64,000 bases of DNA, taken from assembly GCF_030125375.1 (NCBI RefSeq), contig NZ_JASJUU010000004.1, positions 486,294 to 550,293 of the forward strand, written 5' to 3'. Under the pieces are notes generated by a model. It saw only the letters and a program-made list of their open reading frames with translations, did not search any database and was not told the origin of the DNA. This DNA comes from Pseudoalteromonas umbrosa. Lineage in GTDB: Bacteria > Pseudomonadota > Gammaproteobacteria > Enterobacterales > Alteromonadaceae. Numbering within the stretch: the first letter of the stretch is position 1; each line of letters starts with the position of its first letter. Below are positions 35,759-43,979 of the stretch, in pieces. The position numbers were made by a program, and so were the translations under genes.

Positions 35759-36301
35759 ATGGGTTCTTTACAGGATCAGCTGTTAAAAGCCGGTTTGACA
35801 ACTGAGCACAAAATGAAAGTTGCTAAAACGGAAAAGCGCAAACAGCAAAAGAAGAAAAAGAAAAAAGGCGCAACGAGCGACCAAACGGATCTGCAAAAGC
35901 ATATTGAACAGACCAAACTTGCACAGCAGCAAAAAGCAGAAGCGCTAAATAAAGCAAAGCAAGATGATTTAAAAGAACGTGAGCAAGTTGCTCGTGTGAA
36001 ACAAATTCTTGAGCATCATAATCAAGAAGAAATTAGAGGTGACCGTACATTCAATTTCACATACGAAAATAAAGTGAAGGAATTGGATGTTAATGAGTTG
36101 ACACAGCAAGCTTTATCCAAAGGGCGCTTGGCTATTTGTGTATTAGAAAGCCAGTTCTATGTATTAGAAGACGAACCAGCAAGAAAAATTGCTGAAGTTG
36201 ATGAAAAGTACATTGTTTTCCATGTAGAAGACGGTAATGACAAAAAGGATGACGACGATCCGTATGCGGATTACGAAGTTCCTGACGACCTAGTCTGGTA
36301 A
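35759..36301 (+). CDS. yaiL: YaiL family nucleoprotein (DUF2058)
   Basis: A 180-residue cytoplasmic protein: SLQDQLLKAGL at the start, a very basic lysine-rich stretch (about 20-40), a coiled coil (about 45-85), then the conserved globular part (RTFNFTYENKVKELDVN; LSKGRLAICVLES) and an acidic tail. The family is called nucleoprotein/polynucleotide-associated; its role is poorly defined. I use the second of two adjacent ATGs, seven bases after GGAG. Confidence 0.85.
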   Translation: MGSLQDQLLKAGLTTEHKMKVAKTEKRKQQKKKKKKGATSDQTDLQKHIEQTKLAQQQKAEALNKAKQDDLKEREQVARVKQILEHHNQEEIRGDRTFNFTYENKVKELDVNELTQQALSKGRLAICVLESQFYVLEDEPARKIAEVDEKYIVFHVEDGNDKKDDDDPYADYEVPDDLVW

Positions 36302-36421
36302 TTTGTTTATCTCATTTTTCTTGATTGACTCGGTTCTCTTTCTAAATCCGAATAAGTAATTGTGTAGAGCGGCTTTAGGTCGACTACACTGTTCAAATAA
36401 CCGTCAAAAAAGAGAAATGAT

Positions 36422-36745
36422 ATGATGAAGATAAAGCAATTTGTGTTCGCATCGATAACTACAGCAACCATGTTGGCATCAGGTAATGTGGCCGCGGCAG
36501 ATGGTAAGGCTTTGTACACGGCTAAAATGTGTCAAACGTGCCATGGGGCAGAAGGTAAGGCGCCTATTATGCCCTTATATCCAAAGGTCAATGGACAAAG
36601 CAAAGAGTACACGTTGTCGCAGATGAAAGACATTAAATCTGGCAAACGCAGTAATGGGATGTCTGCTGCAATGAAGGCTATGGTGGCAAGTGTCTCTGAT
36701 GCTGAACTTGAAGCAATTGCTGAGTATCTATCAACAGTCAAATAA
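36422..36745 (+). CDS. Periplasmic c-type cytochrome, class I
   Basis: A 107-residue protein with a signal peptide (about 1-26, ending NVAAA) and one haem-binding CXXCH (C37, C40, H41). Methionines in NGMSAAMKAMV may provide the distal axial ligand. It belongs to the small cytochrome c553/c5 type that shuttles electrons in the periplasm. Two adjacent ATGs (36422 and 36425) are equally possible. A terminator follows. Confidence 0.88.
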   Translation: MMKIKQFVFASITTATMLASGNVAAADGKALYTAKMCQTCHGAEGKAPIMPLYPKVNGQSKEYTLSQMKDIKSGKRSNGMSAAMKAMVASVSDAELEAIAEYLSTVK

Positions 36746-36770
36746 GTGATTCAAATTTAGAATCAATATG

Positions 36771-36795
36771 AAAGCCACCCATGGGTGGCTTTTTA
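36771..36795 (+). terminator. Terminator of the cytochrome c gene
   Basis: Ten-base perfect stem AAAGCCACCC / GGGTGGCTTT with a two-base gap, followed by T residues. Confidence 0.9.
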
Positions 36796-36902
36796 GTACC
36801 GAATTAAATAACGCAGGATGACTCCTGTGTGTTGAACTATTTTTTTTTGTGATTTAGACTTCTATACATCTAAAATCACCATATTGAGTATGAGGAGCCG
36901 TG

Positions 36903-37670
36903 ATGTTCGAGTTACCCGAGTTAAAGCTAAAGGGAAAAGTAAGTGAAGAAGAGTGGAAACTGCGCGTTGATCTTGCTGCTTGCTATCGCTTAGTAGAACA
37001 TTTCCGTTGGGGTGATTTAATTTATACTCATATGTCAGCCAGATTACCTGGGACAGATCACTACTTAGTCAATGCGTTTGGCTTAAGTTTTGATGAGGTC
37101 ACTGCATCTAATCTTGTAAAAGTGGACCTGCAAGGCAATATTCTTGATGATACACCGTTTGAGATAAACCCCGCAGGCTTCACGATACACAGTGCAATAC
37201 ACGAAGTTCGCGAAGATGCACATTGTGTGATCCATTTGCATACCAAAGAGACGATAGCTGTGGCTAGTCTTGAAGGTGGACTGCAGCCCCTAAGCCAGCA
37301 CAGTATGTTCTCGTTACCATCATTGTCTTACCATGGTTATGAGGGACTTGCTGTGAATGACGATGAAAGAGCTCGCCTGCAGTCTGATCTGGGTGATACT
37401 AATCACATGCTCCTTGTTAATCATGGTGGTTTAACCGTGGGACCAACAATTGGTGACGCCTTCATGCGCTTTTTTGATTTACAACGCGCATGTGAAATTC
37501 AAATCGCAATTATGTCGACTGGTCAGCCAGCGATTCAAGTGCCACAACCAATTCAAGATAATATATACAAACAAGCTAAAGTCGTGCACAGCGGCAGTAC
37601 CGGTGGTCAAGTCGCTTGGCCAGCAATGCTGAGAAAAGCATATCGCTTAGATCCAGGCTTTGCTCAATAG
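36903..37670 (+). CDS. Class II aldolase/adducin family protein
   Basis: A 255-residue metal-dependent aldolase-fold protein. The expected zinc ligands are H111 and H113 (VIHLHTKE) and H174 (VNHGGLTVG). The conserved INPAGFTIHSAIHE lies before them. Family members cleave or epimerise sugar phosphates or sugar acids, or dehydrate thio-sugars; the substrate here is unknown. I use the ATG at 36903, five bases after GAGGAG. It is co-transcribed with the enolase-superfamily gene eight bases downstream, which suggests a two-step sugar-acid pathway. Confidence 0.82.
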   Translation: MFELPELKLKGKVSEEEWKLRVDLAACYRLVEHFRWGDLIYTHMSARLPGTDHYLVNAFGLSFDEVTASNLVKVDLQGNILDDTPFEINPAGFTIHSAIHEVREDAHCVIHLHTKETIAVASLEGGLQPLSQHSMFSLPSLSYHGYEGLAVNDDERARLQSDLGDTNHMLLVNHGGLTVGPTIGDAFMRFFDLQRACEIQIAIMSTGQPAIQVPQPIQDNIYKQAKVVHSGSTGGQVAWPAMLRKAYRLDPGFAQ

Positions 37671-37678
37671 GAGTCATA

Positions 37679-38854
37679 ATGAAAGTAAATCGCGTCGAAG
37701 TATTTGATATACATTGTCCAGACAGACCGGCTTGGACACCTGTCTTTGTTAGAATTCATACAGATGAAGGGATCTCAGGAGTAGGTGAAGCTGGACTAGC
37801 TTACGACTTAGGTCATAGTGCAGCTGCAAGTATGATTAAAGAGATGGCAGAAGCATTTTTGATTGGCCATGATCCATTCCAAACTGAGCTTTTGTGGTCT
37901 CGTATGCTGAGAGAGAGCTTTTGGGGGCTGGGTGGTGGCCCTGTAGTATATGCGGCGATGAGTGCGATTGACACAGCGCTTTGGGATATCAAAGGCAAGG
38001 CGTTAAAGCTTCCGGTTTATCAGCTGCTAGGTGGTAAAGTAAACCCAGAACTGCGCACTTACGCATCACAGCTACAGTTTGACTGGGATGATGAATTCAG
38101 AGCACTTGTACAGCCACATGAATATGCTGAAGCGGCACACAAAGCTTTGGCTGAAGGCTATGACGCGGTGAAAGTTGACCCTATTATGTATGATAAAGAT
38201 GGTAATACATATTATGACCGCACTAAGCTTATTTCTCGTGGTGAAATGAAACTGTATCGTTCGCGTATGAAAGCCATTCGTGAAGCGGTTGGCGATGAAG
38301 TGGACATTATTTTTGAATGTCACAGTTTGCCAGGTGCAACATCGGCAATTCAAATTGCAGAAATTGCTGAAGAGTTTGACTGCATGTACTACGAAGAGCC
38401 GGTGAACTACTTAAACCACTCACTGCACGCTAAGGTTGCTAATAAAACAGCTGTGCCAATTGCCGGCGGCGAACGTTTGTATAATCGCTGGGATGTAAGA
38501 CCTTACTTTGAAGACCAAAGTATTGATGTATTGCAACCTGATATTGGTTTATGTGGTGGTTTTACTGAAACTAAAAAAGTATGTGACTACGCCGATATTT
38601 TTGATATCCGCATTCAAGCGCACGTGTGTGGCGGCCCTGTTGCAACAGCAGCGTCATTGCATTTAGAAACGGCGATCCCTAACTTCTTAATCCATGAACA
38701 CCATACTTATGCAATTAAAAAGTGGAATAGAGAGCTTTGCCTTCAAGATCCACAACCAGAAAAGGGCGTCTTTAAGGTATCGGAAGAGCCAGGTATTGGT
38801 ATTGAACTGAATGATGAAGTTGTGATGCGCTCACAACGCGTTGAAATTAAATAA
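37679..38854 (+). CDS. Enolase-superfamily sugar-acid dehydratase (galactonate dehydratase-like)
   Basis: A 391-residue protein of the mandelate racemase/muconate lactonizing group. Visible metal and catalytic positions are E213 and H215 (FECHSL), E239 (YYEEP), E265 (GGERLY) and H315 (QAHVCGGP). All five have the same mutual spacing as the known residues of E. coli galactonate dehydratase. However, the first metal ligand is Glu here instead of the usual Asp. A dehydration of an aldonic acid is therefore likely, the exact sugar unknown. The start ATG is preceded by AGGAGT; a longer frame from 37616 would overlap the aldolase gene. Confidence 0.82.
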   Translation: MKVNRVEVFDIHCPDRPAWTPVFVRIHTDEGISGVGEAGLAYDLGHSAAASMIKEMAEAFLIGHDPFQTELLWSRMLRESFWGLGGGPVVYAAMSAIDTALWDIKGKALKLPVYQLLGGKVNPELRTYASQLQFDWDDEFRALVQPHEYAEAAHKALAEGYDAVKVDPIMYDKDGNTYYDRTKLISRGEMKLYRSRMKAIREAVGDEVDIIFECHSLPGATSAIQIAEIAEEFDCMYYEEPVNYLNHSLHAKVANKTAVPIAGGERLYNRWDVRPYFEDQSIDVLQPDIGLCGGFTETKKVCDYADIFDIRIQAHVCGGPVATAASLHLETAIPNFLIHEHHTYAIKKWNRELCLQDPQPEKGVFKVSEEPGIGIELNDEVVMRSQRVEIK

Positions 38855-38873
38855 CATCGGTTTATGTACAAAT

Positions 38874-38902
38874 AAAAAACCCAGGCAGAGCCTGGGTTTT
38901 TT
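38874..38902. terminator. Bidirectional terminator between the enolase gene and suhB
   Basis: A-run, CCCAGGC, loop AGA, GCCTGGG, T-run. The A-run upstream makes it work for the convergent suhB gene as well. Confidence 0.92.
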
Positions 38903-38923
38903 GTATTCAAAGAATGCGTTCGC

Positions 38924-39727
38924 TTATTTAAGCAGAGACTCTGTTAGTACAGGGCGGATCTCTTTAACAATTGCTTGGCACAGTTTCGGTGCACCGCAAA
39001 TGATGTTACCGCTATTGTTGTAGTTTGCACCACCTGCAAAGTCCATTAACATGCCGCCAGCTTCTTTTACTAATAGCTCACCCGCCGCTGTATCCCATGG
39101 CTTAAGACCAATTTCATAGAAACCATCAATACGGCCAGCTGCAACATATGCCATATCTAGTGCGGCAGAGCCAGCACGACGGATATCAGCTGTGTGAATG
39201 AATAGCGCTTTAAATGCTTCAGTGTATGCGTCTAAGTGGTGCTTTTGTTTGAACGGGAAACCTGTCGCTAATACGCTACCAGCCAATTCGTTGCTTTTAG
39301 TTACACGAATACGTTTGTTGTTTAACTGTGCGCCTTGACCACGAGAAGCTGTGAATAATTCGCTGCGAACTGGATCATAGATGACAGCCTGTTCTACACG
39401 GCCTTTAACTTTAAGTGCAATTGAGATTGCGAAGTGAGGGATACCCTTGATGAAGTTAGTTGTGCCATCAAGTGGATCGATAACCCAAAGGTAATCATTA
39501 TCTTTGCCATCAGTGTGGCCAAGTTCTTCTCCAACGATTGCGTGATCAGGGTAAGATTTTAAAATAGTGTCACGGATCACACGTTCAGCTTCTGTATCAA
39601 CACTTGTCACGAAGTCGTTTGTGCCTTTTTGAGTCGCTTCAACTTGAGACAGATCTTCAGTTGCACGTAAGATCACTTTACCCGCGTTACGCGCAGCGCG
39701 TACCGCAATGTTTAACATTGGATGCAT
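38924..39727 (-). CDS. suhB: Inositol monophosphatase family protein SuhB
   Basis: Magnesium-dependent phosphatase of the inositol monophosphatase family; in E. coli SuhB also joins the Nus antitermination complex on rRNA operons. Metal-site motifs are VGEELG, WVIDPLDGTTNF and KPWDTAAGELLVKEAGG. Length 267 residues is normal. AAAGG lies about eight bases before the ATG. It is divergent from trmJ across 182 bases, the conserved E. coli arrangement. Confidence 0.96.
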   Translation of the reverse strand: MHPMLNIAVRAARNAGKVILRATEDLSQVEATQKGTNDFVTSVDTEAERVIRDTILKSYPDHAIVGEELGHTDGKDNDYLWVIDPLDGTTNFIKGIPHFAISIALKVKGRVEQAVIYDPVRSELFTASRGQGAQLNNKRIRVTKSNELAGSVLATGFPFKQKHHLDAYTEAFKALFIHTADIRRAGSAALDMAYVAAGRIDGFYEIGLKPWDTAAGELLVKEAGGMLMDFAGGANYNNSGNIICGAPKLCQAIVKEIRPVLTESLLK

Positions 39728-39909
39728 AGCATTACCTTTGAATTGTAAAAGAACTAAATTTTCTGAGCCGGCGTATTCTAGCTATTTTCTCGATAAAGTA
39801 AATAACTTTACAATAAAAAGATTGGTGTTTTTTTGTTCAAATGGTTTGGTGGTTTGATCCTGTCAACCTATGGTAAACTACGCCATTATTTTTGTCTGAG
39901 ATAAATAGC

Positions 39910-40632
39910 ATGGCATTACAAGATATTAGAATCGTACTTGTGAATACTTCACACTCTGGAAATATAGGCTCAGTTGCGCGCGCAATGAAAACCATGGGCT
40001 TTTCAAAACTGTACTTAGTAGATCCTGCTTGCGAGGTAGATAGTCACGCGAGCGCGTTGGCTGCGGGTGCAACAGATGTACTTGGCGATGCTGTCACTGT
40101 CGATAGGCTTGAAGATGCTATTGCGGATTGTAGTTTAGTTATAGGCACTAGCGCGCGTTCTCGTACTTTATCTTGGCCGATGGTAGACCCAAGAGAGTGT
40201 GCACAGAAGTTGGTCGCAGAGTCTAATGATGGTCCAGTGGCGCTTGTGTTTGGTCGAGAAAATAGCGGTTTGACCAATGAAGAGTTGCAGTTATGTAATT
40301 ATCACGTCTGTATTCCGGCGAATCCAGAATATAGTTCATTGAATTTGGCTATGGCAGTGCAAACATTAACGTATGAAACGCGTATGACTTTTCTTGATAC
40401 GCAAGATGTTAAGCCTGAAGAAGACGATACAAAGTATCCAACATCAGAGCAAATGGCTTTATTCTACGAGCACCTTGAATCAACATTAAGTGATACAGGC
40501 TTTATTGTTAAGCAACACCCTGGCATGGTTATGACTAAACTAAAGCGTCTGTTCAACCGTGCAAGGCCTGAAGATCAAGAGTTGAATATCCTCCGTGGCA
40601 TTTTGAGTTCGGTGAATAAATCGACAAAGTAA
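39910..40632 (+). CDS. trmJ: tRNA (Cm/Um32) 2'-O-methyltransferase TrmJ
   Basis: SPOUT-fold enzyme that methylates the 2'-O of position 32 in tRNA. The knot motifs are VNTSHSGNIGSVARAMKTMG, ALVFGRENSGLTNEEL and IPANPEYSSLNLAMAVQ. The C-terminal extension is the usual family tail. I use the ATG at 39910 (240 residues), which gives the family N-terminus; the frame extends to a TTG at 39892. Located just before iscR, as in many gammaproteobacteria. Confidence 0.95.
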   Translation: MALQDIRIVLVNTSHSGNIGSVARAMKTMGFSKLYLVDPACEVDSHASALAAGATDVLGDAVTVDRLEDAIADCSLVIGTSARSRTLSWPMVDPRECAQKLVAESNDGPVALVFGRENSGLTNEELQLCNYHVCIPANPEYSSLNLAMAVQTLTYETRMTFLDTQDVKPEEDDTKYPTSEQMALFYEHLESTLSDTGFIVKQHPGMVMTKLKRLFNRARPEDQELNILRGILSSVNKSTK

Positions 40633-40668
40633 AACAATGTAGCAAGATTAGATACTTTCATCATAGTA

Positions 40669-40693
40669 ATACTTGACTAAATTACTCGGGTAA
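40669..40693 (+). promoter_or_regulatory. IscR-type operator 1
   Basis: Imperfect 25-base palindrome with half-sites ATACTTGACT and ACTCGGGTAA around an AT core. It fits the type 1 (Fe-S-loaded) IscR consensus with a C for G in the second half. It overlaps the upstream promoter. Confidence 0.6.
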
Positions 40694-40700
40694 TTACAAT
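40673..40700 (+). promoter_or_regulatory. Upstream promoter of the isc operon
   Basis: TTGACT (40673-40678), 16 bases, TACAAT (40695-40700). It has the same boxes and spacing as the proximal promoter, 120 bases further upstream. Confidence 0.6.
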
Positions 40701-40707
40701 ACCGATA

Positions 40708-40732
40708 ATACCTGATTAAATTAGTCAGGTAT
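40708..40732 (+). promoter_or_regulatory. IscR-type operator 2
   Basis: Near-perfect palindrome with half-sites ATACCTGATT and AGTCAGGTAT around an AT core, matching the type 1 IscR consensus. It lies just downstream of the upstream promoter. Confidence 0.7.
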
Positions 40733-40788
40733 TTGAGAAAAGATACTGAGTAAGTAGTAACTTATTTTATAAGCGATAGATGCCGTTA

Positions 40789-40813
40789 ATACTTGACTAT
40801 CTTAGTCAGGTAA
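40789..40813 (+). promoter_or_regulatory. IscR-type operator 3
   Basis: Palindrome with half-sites ATACTTGACT and TAGTCAGGTAA, overlapping the spacer and -35 of the proximal promoter. IscR bound here would block RNA polymerase, as known for E. coli iscR. Confidence 0.75.
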
Positions 40814-40820
40814 TTACAAT
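40793..40820 (+). promoter_or_regulatory. Proximal iscR promoter
   Basis: TTGACT (40793-40798), 16 bases, TACAAT (40815-40820). It sits 36 bases before the iscR ATG and inside operator 3. Confidence 0.8.
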
Positions 40821-40855
40821 TTGCGGCATTTGATGAAGGTAACCTAGAGGCGCGT

Positions 40856-41347
40856 ATGAAACTGACTTCAAAAGGCAGGTATGCAGTAACTGCAATGCTC
40901 GATGTTGCGTTGCATGCCAACATTGGACCTGTGCCTCTGGCAGATATTTCTGAACGTCAGGAAATATCTCTATCATATTTAGAACAATTATTCGCACGTC
41001 TTCGTAAAAATGGACTCGTGAGTTCCGTCAGAGGACCCGGTGGTGGCTATTTGCTCGGGCGCGATGCACACACGATTTCTGTTGGCGATGTTATTAACGC
41101 TGTAGACGAGTCTGTTGATGCAACTCGATGTCATGGTGAAGGAGGCGGTTGCCAAAGTGGTATGCGCTGCTTAACACACACTCTGTGGTCAGATTTGAGT
41201 GTGCGAATAGAAGAATTTTTAAACAGTATTTCCCTTGCCGAGCTTGTTTCAAACTCTGATGTGCAATCAGTTGCATCACGTCAGGATAGAAACGTAAGCG
41301 ATGCGATGAAGCAATTAGATAATATTCAAGTGAGTTGCCAATTATAA
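40856..41347 (+). CDS. iscR: Fe-S cluster assembly regulator IscR
   Basis: Rrf2-family [2Fe-2S] repressor of the isc operon. The winged-helix N-terminus (MKLTSKGRYAVTAMLDVA; SLSYLEQLFARLRKNGLV; RGPGGGYLLGR) is intact. Cluster ligands are C92, C99 and C105 plus H108 (CLTH). The gap between the first two cysteines is one residue longer than in E. coli (C92, C98, C104), from an extra Gly in CHGEGGGC. Length 163 residues. Three operators upstream indicate autorepression. Confidence 0.96.
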   Translation: MKLTSKGRYAVTAMLDVALHANIGPVPLADISERQEISLSYLEQLFARLRKNGLVSSVRGPGGGYLLGRDAHTISVGDVINAVDESVDATRCHGEGGGCQSGMRCLTHTLWSDLSVRIEEFLNSISLAELVSNSDVQSVASRQDRNVSDAMKQLDNIQVSCQL

Positions 41348-41369
41348 TTGGCGTCTAGCGGAGAAAGAA

Positions 41370-42584
41370 ATGAAATTACCGATATATTTAGATTATGCTG
41401 CAACCACGCCGGTTGATCAGCGTGTTGCAGATGAAATGATGCAATGCCTGACAATGGATGGTAACTTTGGTAATCCTGCGTCCCGTTCACACCGTTTTGG
41501 TTGGCAGGCCGAAGAACTTATTGACCAAGCGCGTAATGATATCGCTGATTTAATTAATGCTGACCCGCGCGAAATCGTATTCACATCTGGTGCGACTGAA
41601 TCAAACAACCTAGCAATTAAAGGTGCTGCGAACTTCTATCAGAAGAAAGGCAAGCACATCATCACAGTAAAAACTGAGCACAAAGCGGTTATCGACACGT
41701 GTCGTGAGCTTGAGCGTCAAGGTTTTGAAGTAACTTATATGGACGTTGAAGAAAACGGCCTGTTAGACCTGAAAAAGCTTGAAGATGAAATTCGTGAAGA
41801 TACAATTTTAATCAGTGTCATGCACGTAAATAACGAGCTAGGTGTTATTCAAGACATCGCAACAATTGGTGAAATGTGTCGTGAACGTAAAATTATGTTC
41901 CACGTTGATGGTGCACAAAGCGCAGGTAAAGTAGCGATTGATATGAAGCAGCTCAAAGTTGATTTCATGTCATTCTCAGGCCATAAAGCGTATGGTCCAA
42001 AAGGTATTGGCGCATTATATGTTCGTCGTAAGCCTCGCGCACGTTTAGAAGCACAAATGCACGGCGGTGGTCATGAGCGTGGTATGCGTTCAGGTACTCT
42101 TGCGACACACCAAATTGTAGGAATGGGTTCTGCTTTTCGTATTGCAAAAGAAGATTTCGAAAAAGATTATGCTCACATCAGCGCACTTCGCCAGCGTCTG
42201 ATCGATGGCATCATGGATATGGAAGAAGTGTACTTTAATGGCACTGTCGACCAATCTGTACCAGGTATTGTAAACATCAGCTTTAACTATGTTGAAGGTG
42301 AGTCACTTCTGATGGCTGTAAAAGATATTGCAGTATCATCAGGTTCTGCTTGTACATCTGCAAGCCTTGAACCGTCTTATGTACTTCGTGCACTAGGCCG
42401 TAACGATGAGTTAGCACACAGCTCAATTCGTTTCAGTATTGGCCGTTTTACTACAGAAGAAGAAATTGATTACACCATCAAACTTATCAAAGACTCGATT
42501 GGTCGTTTGAGAGAAATGTCTCCTCTGTGGGAAATGTTTAAAGACGGTATTGATTTAGATTCAGTTGAATGGGCACACCATTAA
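41370..42584 (+). CDS. iscS: Cysteine desulfurase IscS
   Basis: PLP enzyme that draws sulfur from cysteine for Fe-S clusters, thiamine and tRNA thiolation. The PLP lysine is K206 (SGHKAYGPKG). The persulfide cysteine is C328 (SSGSACTSASLEPSYVL), the same number as in E. coli. Length 404 residues. Strong codon bias. It lies 22 bases after iscR; the order iscR-S-U-A is standard. Confidence 0.98.
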   Translation: MKLPIYLDYAATTPVDQRVADEMMQCLTMDGNFGNPASRSHRFGWQAEELIDQARNDIADLINADPREIVFTSGATESNNLAIKGAANFYQKKGKHIITVKTEHKAVIDTCRELERQGFEVTYMDVEENGLLDLKKLEDEIREDTILISVMHVNNELGVIQDIATIGEMCRERKIMFHVDGAQSAGKVAIDMKQLKVDFMSFSGHKAYGPKGIGALYVRRKPRARLEAQMHGGGHERGMRSGTLATHQIVGMGSAFRIAKEDFEKDYAHISALRQRLIDGIMDMEEVYFNGTVDQSVPGIVNISFNYVEGESLLMAVKDIAVSSGSACTSASLEPSYVLRALGRNDELAHSSIRFSIGRFTTEEEIDYTIKLIKDSIGRLREMSPLWEMFKDGIDLDSVEWAHH

Positions 42585-42641
42585 ACAAGACAGCTTGTAT
42601 GGACTGTAGCAAGTATATAAGCGGTTAGTGAGGAAAGAGTT

Positions 42642-43025
42642 ATGGCATATAGTGATAAAGTAATTGACCACGTGGAAAACCCACGTAACGTAGGTACGTT
42701 GGATAAAAACGACCCTAATGTAGCAACTGGTATGGTTGGCGCGCCAGCTTGTGGTGACGTGATGAAGCTACAAATTAAAGTGTCTGATGAAGGTGTTATT
42801 GAAGACGCAAAGTTTAAGACTTATGGGTGTGGCAGTGCGATTGCTTCATCTTCTCTAGTAACAGAGTGGGTGAAAGGTAAAACATTAGATCAAGCTGCTG
42901 AGATCAAGAACACAGATATTACAGCAGAGCTTGAGCTACCGCCTGTAAAAATCCACTGTTCAATCCTTGCAGAAGATGCGATTCAGGCTGCAATTGCAGA
43001 CTATAAAAATAAGCAAGCGAAGTAA
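42642..43025 (+). CDS. iscU: Fe-S scaffold protein IscU
   Basis: Scaffold on which clusters are built. Ligand cysteines are C37 (PACGD, with D39), C63 (YGCGSA) and C106 (HCSILAEDAI), all at E. coli positions. LPPVK at 99-103 is the HscA-recognition motif. Length 127 residues. A GAGGAAAGAG site precedes the ATG. Confidence 0.98.
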   Translation: MAYSDKVIDHVENPRNVGTLDKNDPNVATGMVGAPACGDVMKLQIKVSDEGVIEDAKFKTYGCGSAIASSSLVTEWVKGKTLDQAAEIKNTDITAELELPPVKIHCSILAEDAIQAAIADYKNKQAK

Positions 43026-43035
43026 GAGATAAATT

Positions 43036-43359
43036 ATGGCAGTGACATTAACTGAAGCAGCTGCAAATCGTGTGCAGACATTCCTTGCAAACCGAGGAAA
43101 AGGTCTAGGCCTGCGAGTTGGTATTAAAACGACTGGTTGCTCAGGTCTTGCGTATGTACTCGAATTCGTTGATGAGCTTGCAGAAGGCGATGAAGTGTTC
43201 GAAGAAATGGGCGTAAAAATCATCGTAGATGCAAAAAGCTTAGTTTATATTGACGGTACTCAGCTTGATTACACCAAAGAAGGTCTTAACGAGGGGTTTA
43301 AGTTTATTAACCCGAATCAGAAAGACGAATGTGGCTGTGGTGAAAGCTTCACCGTTTAA
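43036..43359 (+). CDS. iscA: A-type Fe-S carrier IscA
   Basis: Delivers clusters to apo-proteins. The three conserved cysteines are C35 (GCSG), C99 and C101 (ECGCGESF). Length 107 residues, ten bases after iscU. A hairpin without a T-run separates it from hscB. Confidence 0.98.
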   Translation: MAVTLTEAAANRVQTFLANRGKGLGLRVGIKTTGCSGLAYVLEFVDELAEGDEVFEEMGVKIIVDAKSLVYIDGTQLDYTKEGLNEGFKFINPNQKDECGCGESFTV

Positions 43360-43382
43360 CCATCTGTAATAGATAGTTTGCT

Positions 43383-43406
43383 AAAGCCCTGCCTTGGTAG
43401 GGCTTT
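43383..43406 (+). other. Hairpin between iscA and hscB
   Basis: AAAGCCCT (43383-43390) pairs with AGGGCTTT (43399-43406). No T-run follows, so it is more likely a partial attenuator or an mRNA-processing or stability element than a full terminator. Confidence 0.6.
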
Positions 43407-43422
43407 GCTGTATTAGGTCCTT

Positions 43423-43947
43423 ATGCGATATTTTGAATTATTTAATTTACCAGTGAGCTATGACGTGGATTTAACCTTGTTAAATCAGCGTTATTTAGAA
43501 TTACAACGCGCAGTACACCCTGATAAGTTTGCAGGAAAAAGTGAACGCGAAAAATTAGTGGCTGTACAGAAGACATCTGAGATCAATGATGCTCTAGCTG
43601 TGTTAAAACACCCAGCTAAGCGCGCTGAGTATATGCTAAGTGAGCAAGGTGTCGATATTCGAGCTGAGCAGCAAACATTGCAAGACCCTGTATTTTTAAT
43701 GCAGCAGATGGAGCTGAGGGAAGCGCTGGAAGACATTCAGCATAGCAGCGACCCAGAAGATGAAATTGATGCATTCGAAGCTCAGATTAAACAGTTAGAT
43801 ACACAGTATAGTGCGCAACTTGCAGAGCAGCTTGTGAGCCAAGATACTGCTGTATTAGAAGTTGCAGCTGATAATATTCGCAAGTTAAAATTCATATATA
43901 AATTACGTGAAGAGCTGTCTCGCATTGAAGATAGCCTTTTCGATTAA
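43423..43947 (+). CDS. hscB: Fe-S co-chaperone HscB
   Basis: J-domain protein that brings IscU to HscA. The J domain (about 1-75) has HPDKF at 32-36. The C-terminal three-helix IscU-binding domain ends in LREELSRIEDSL. Length 174 residues. The start overlaps no gene; it lies 63 bases after iscA. Confidence 0.96.
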   Translation: MRYFELFNLPVSYDVDLTLLNQRYLELQRAVHPDKFAGKSEREKLVAVQKTSEINDALAVLKHPAKRAEYMLSEQGVDIRAEQQTLQDPVFLMQQMELREALEDIQHSSDPEDEIDAFEAQIKQLDTQYSAQLAEQLVSQDTAVLEVAADNIRKLKFIYKLREELSRIEDSLFD

Positions 43948-43979
43948 TCTAGCGTCACCACTTAAGTTAAAAGAGTACT

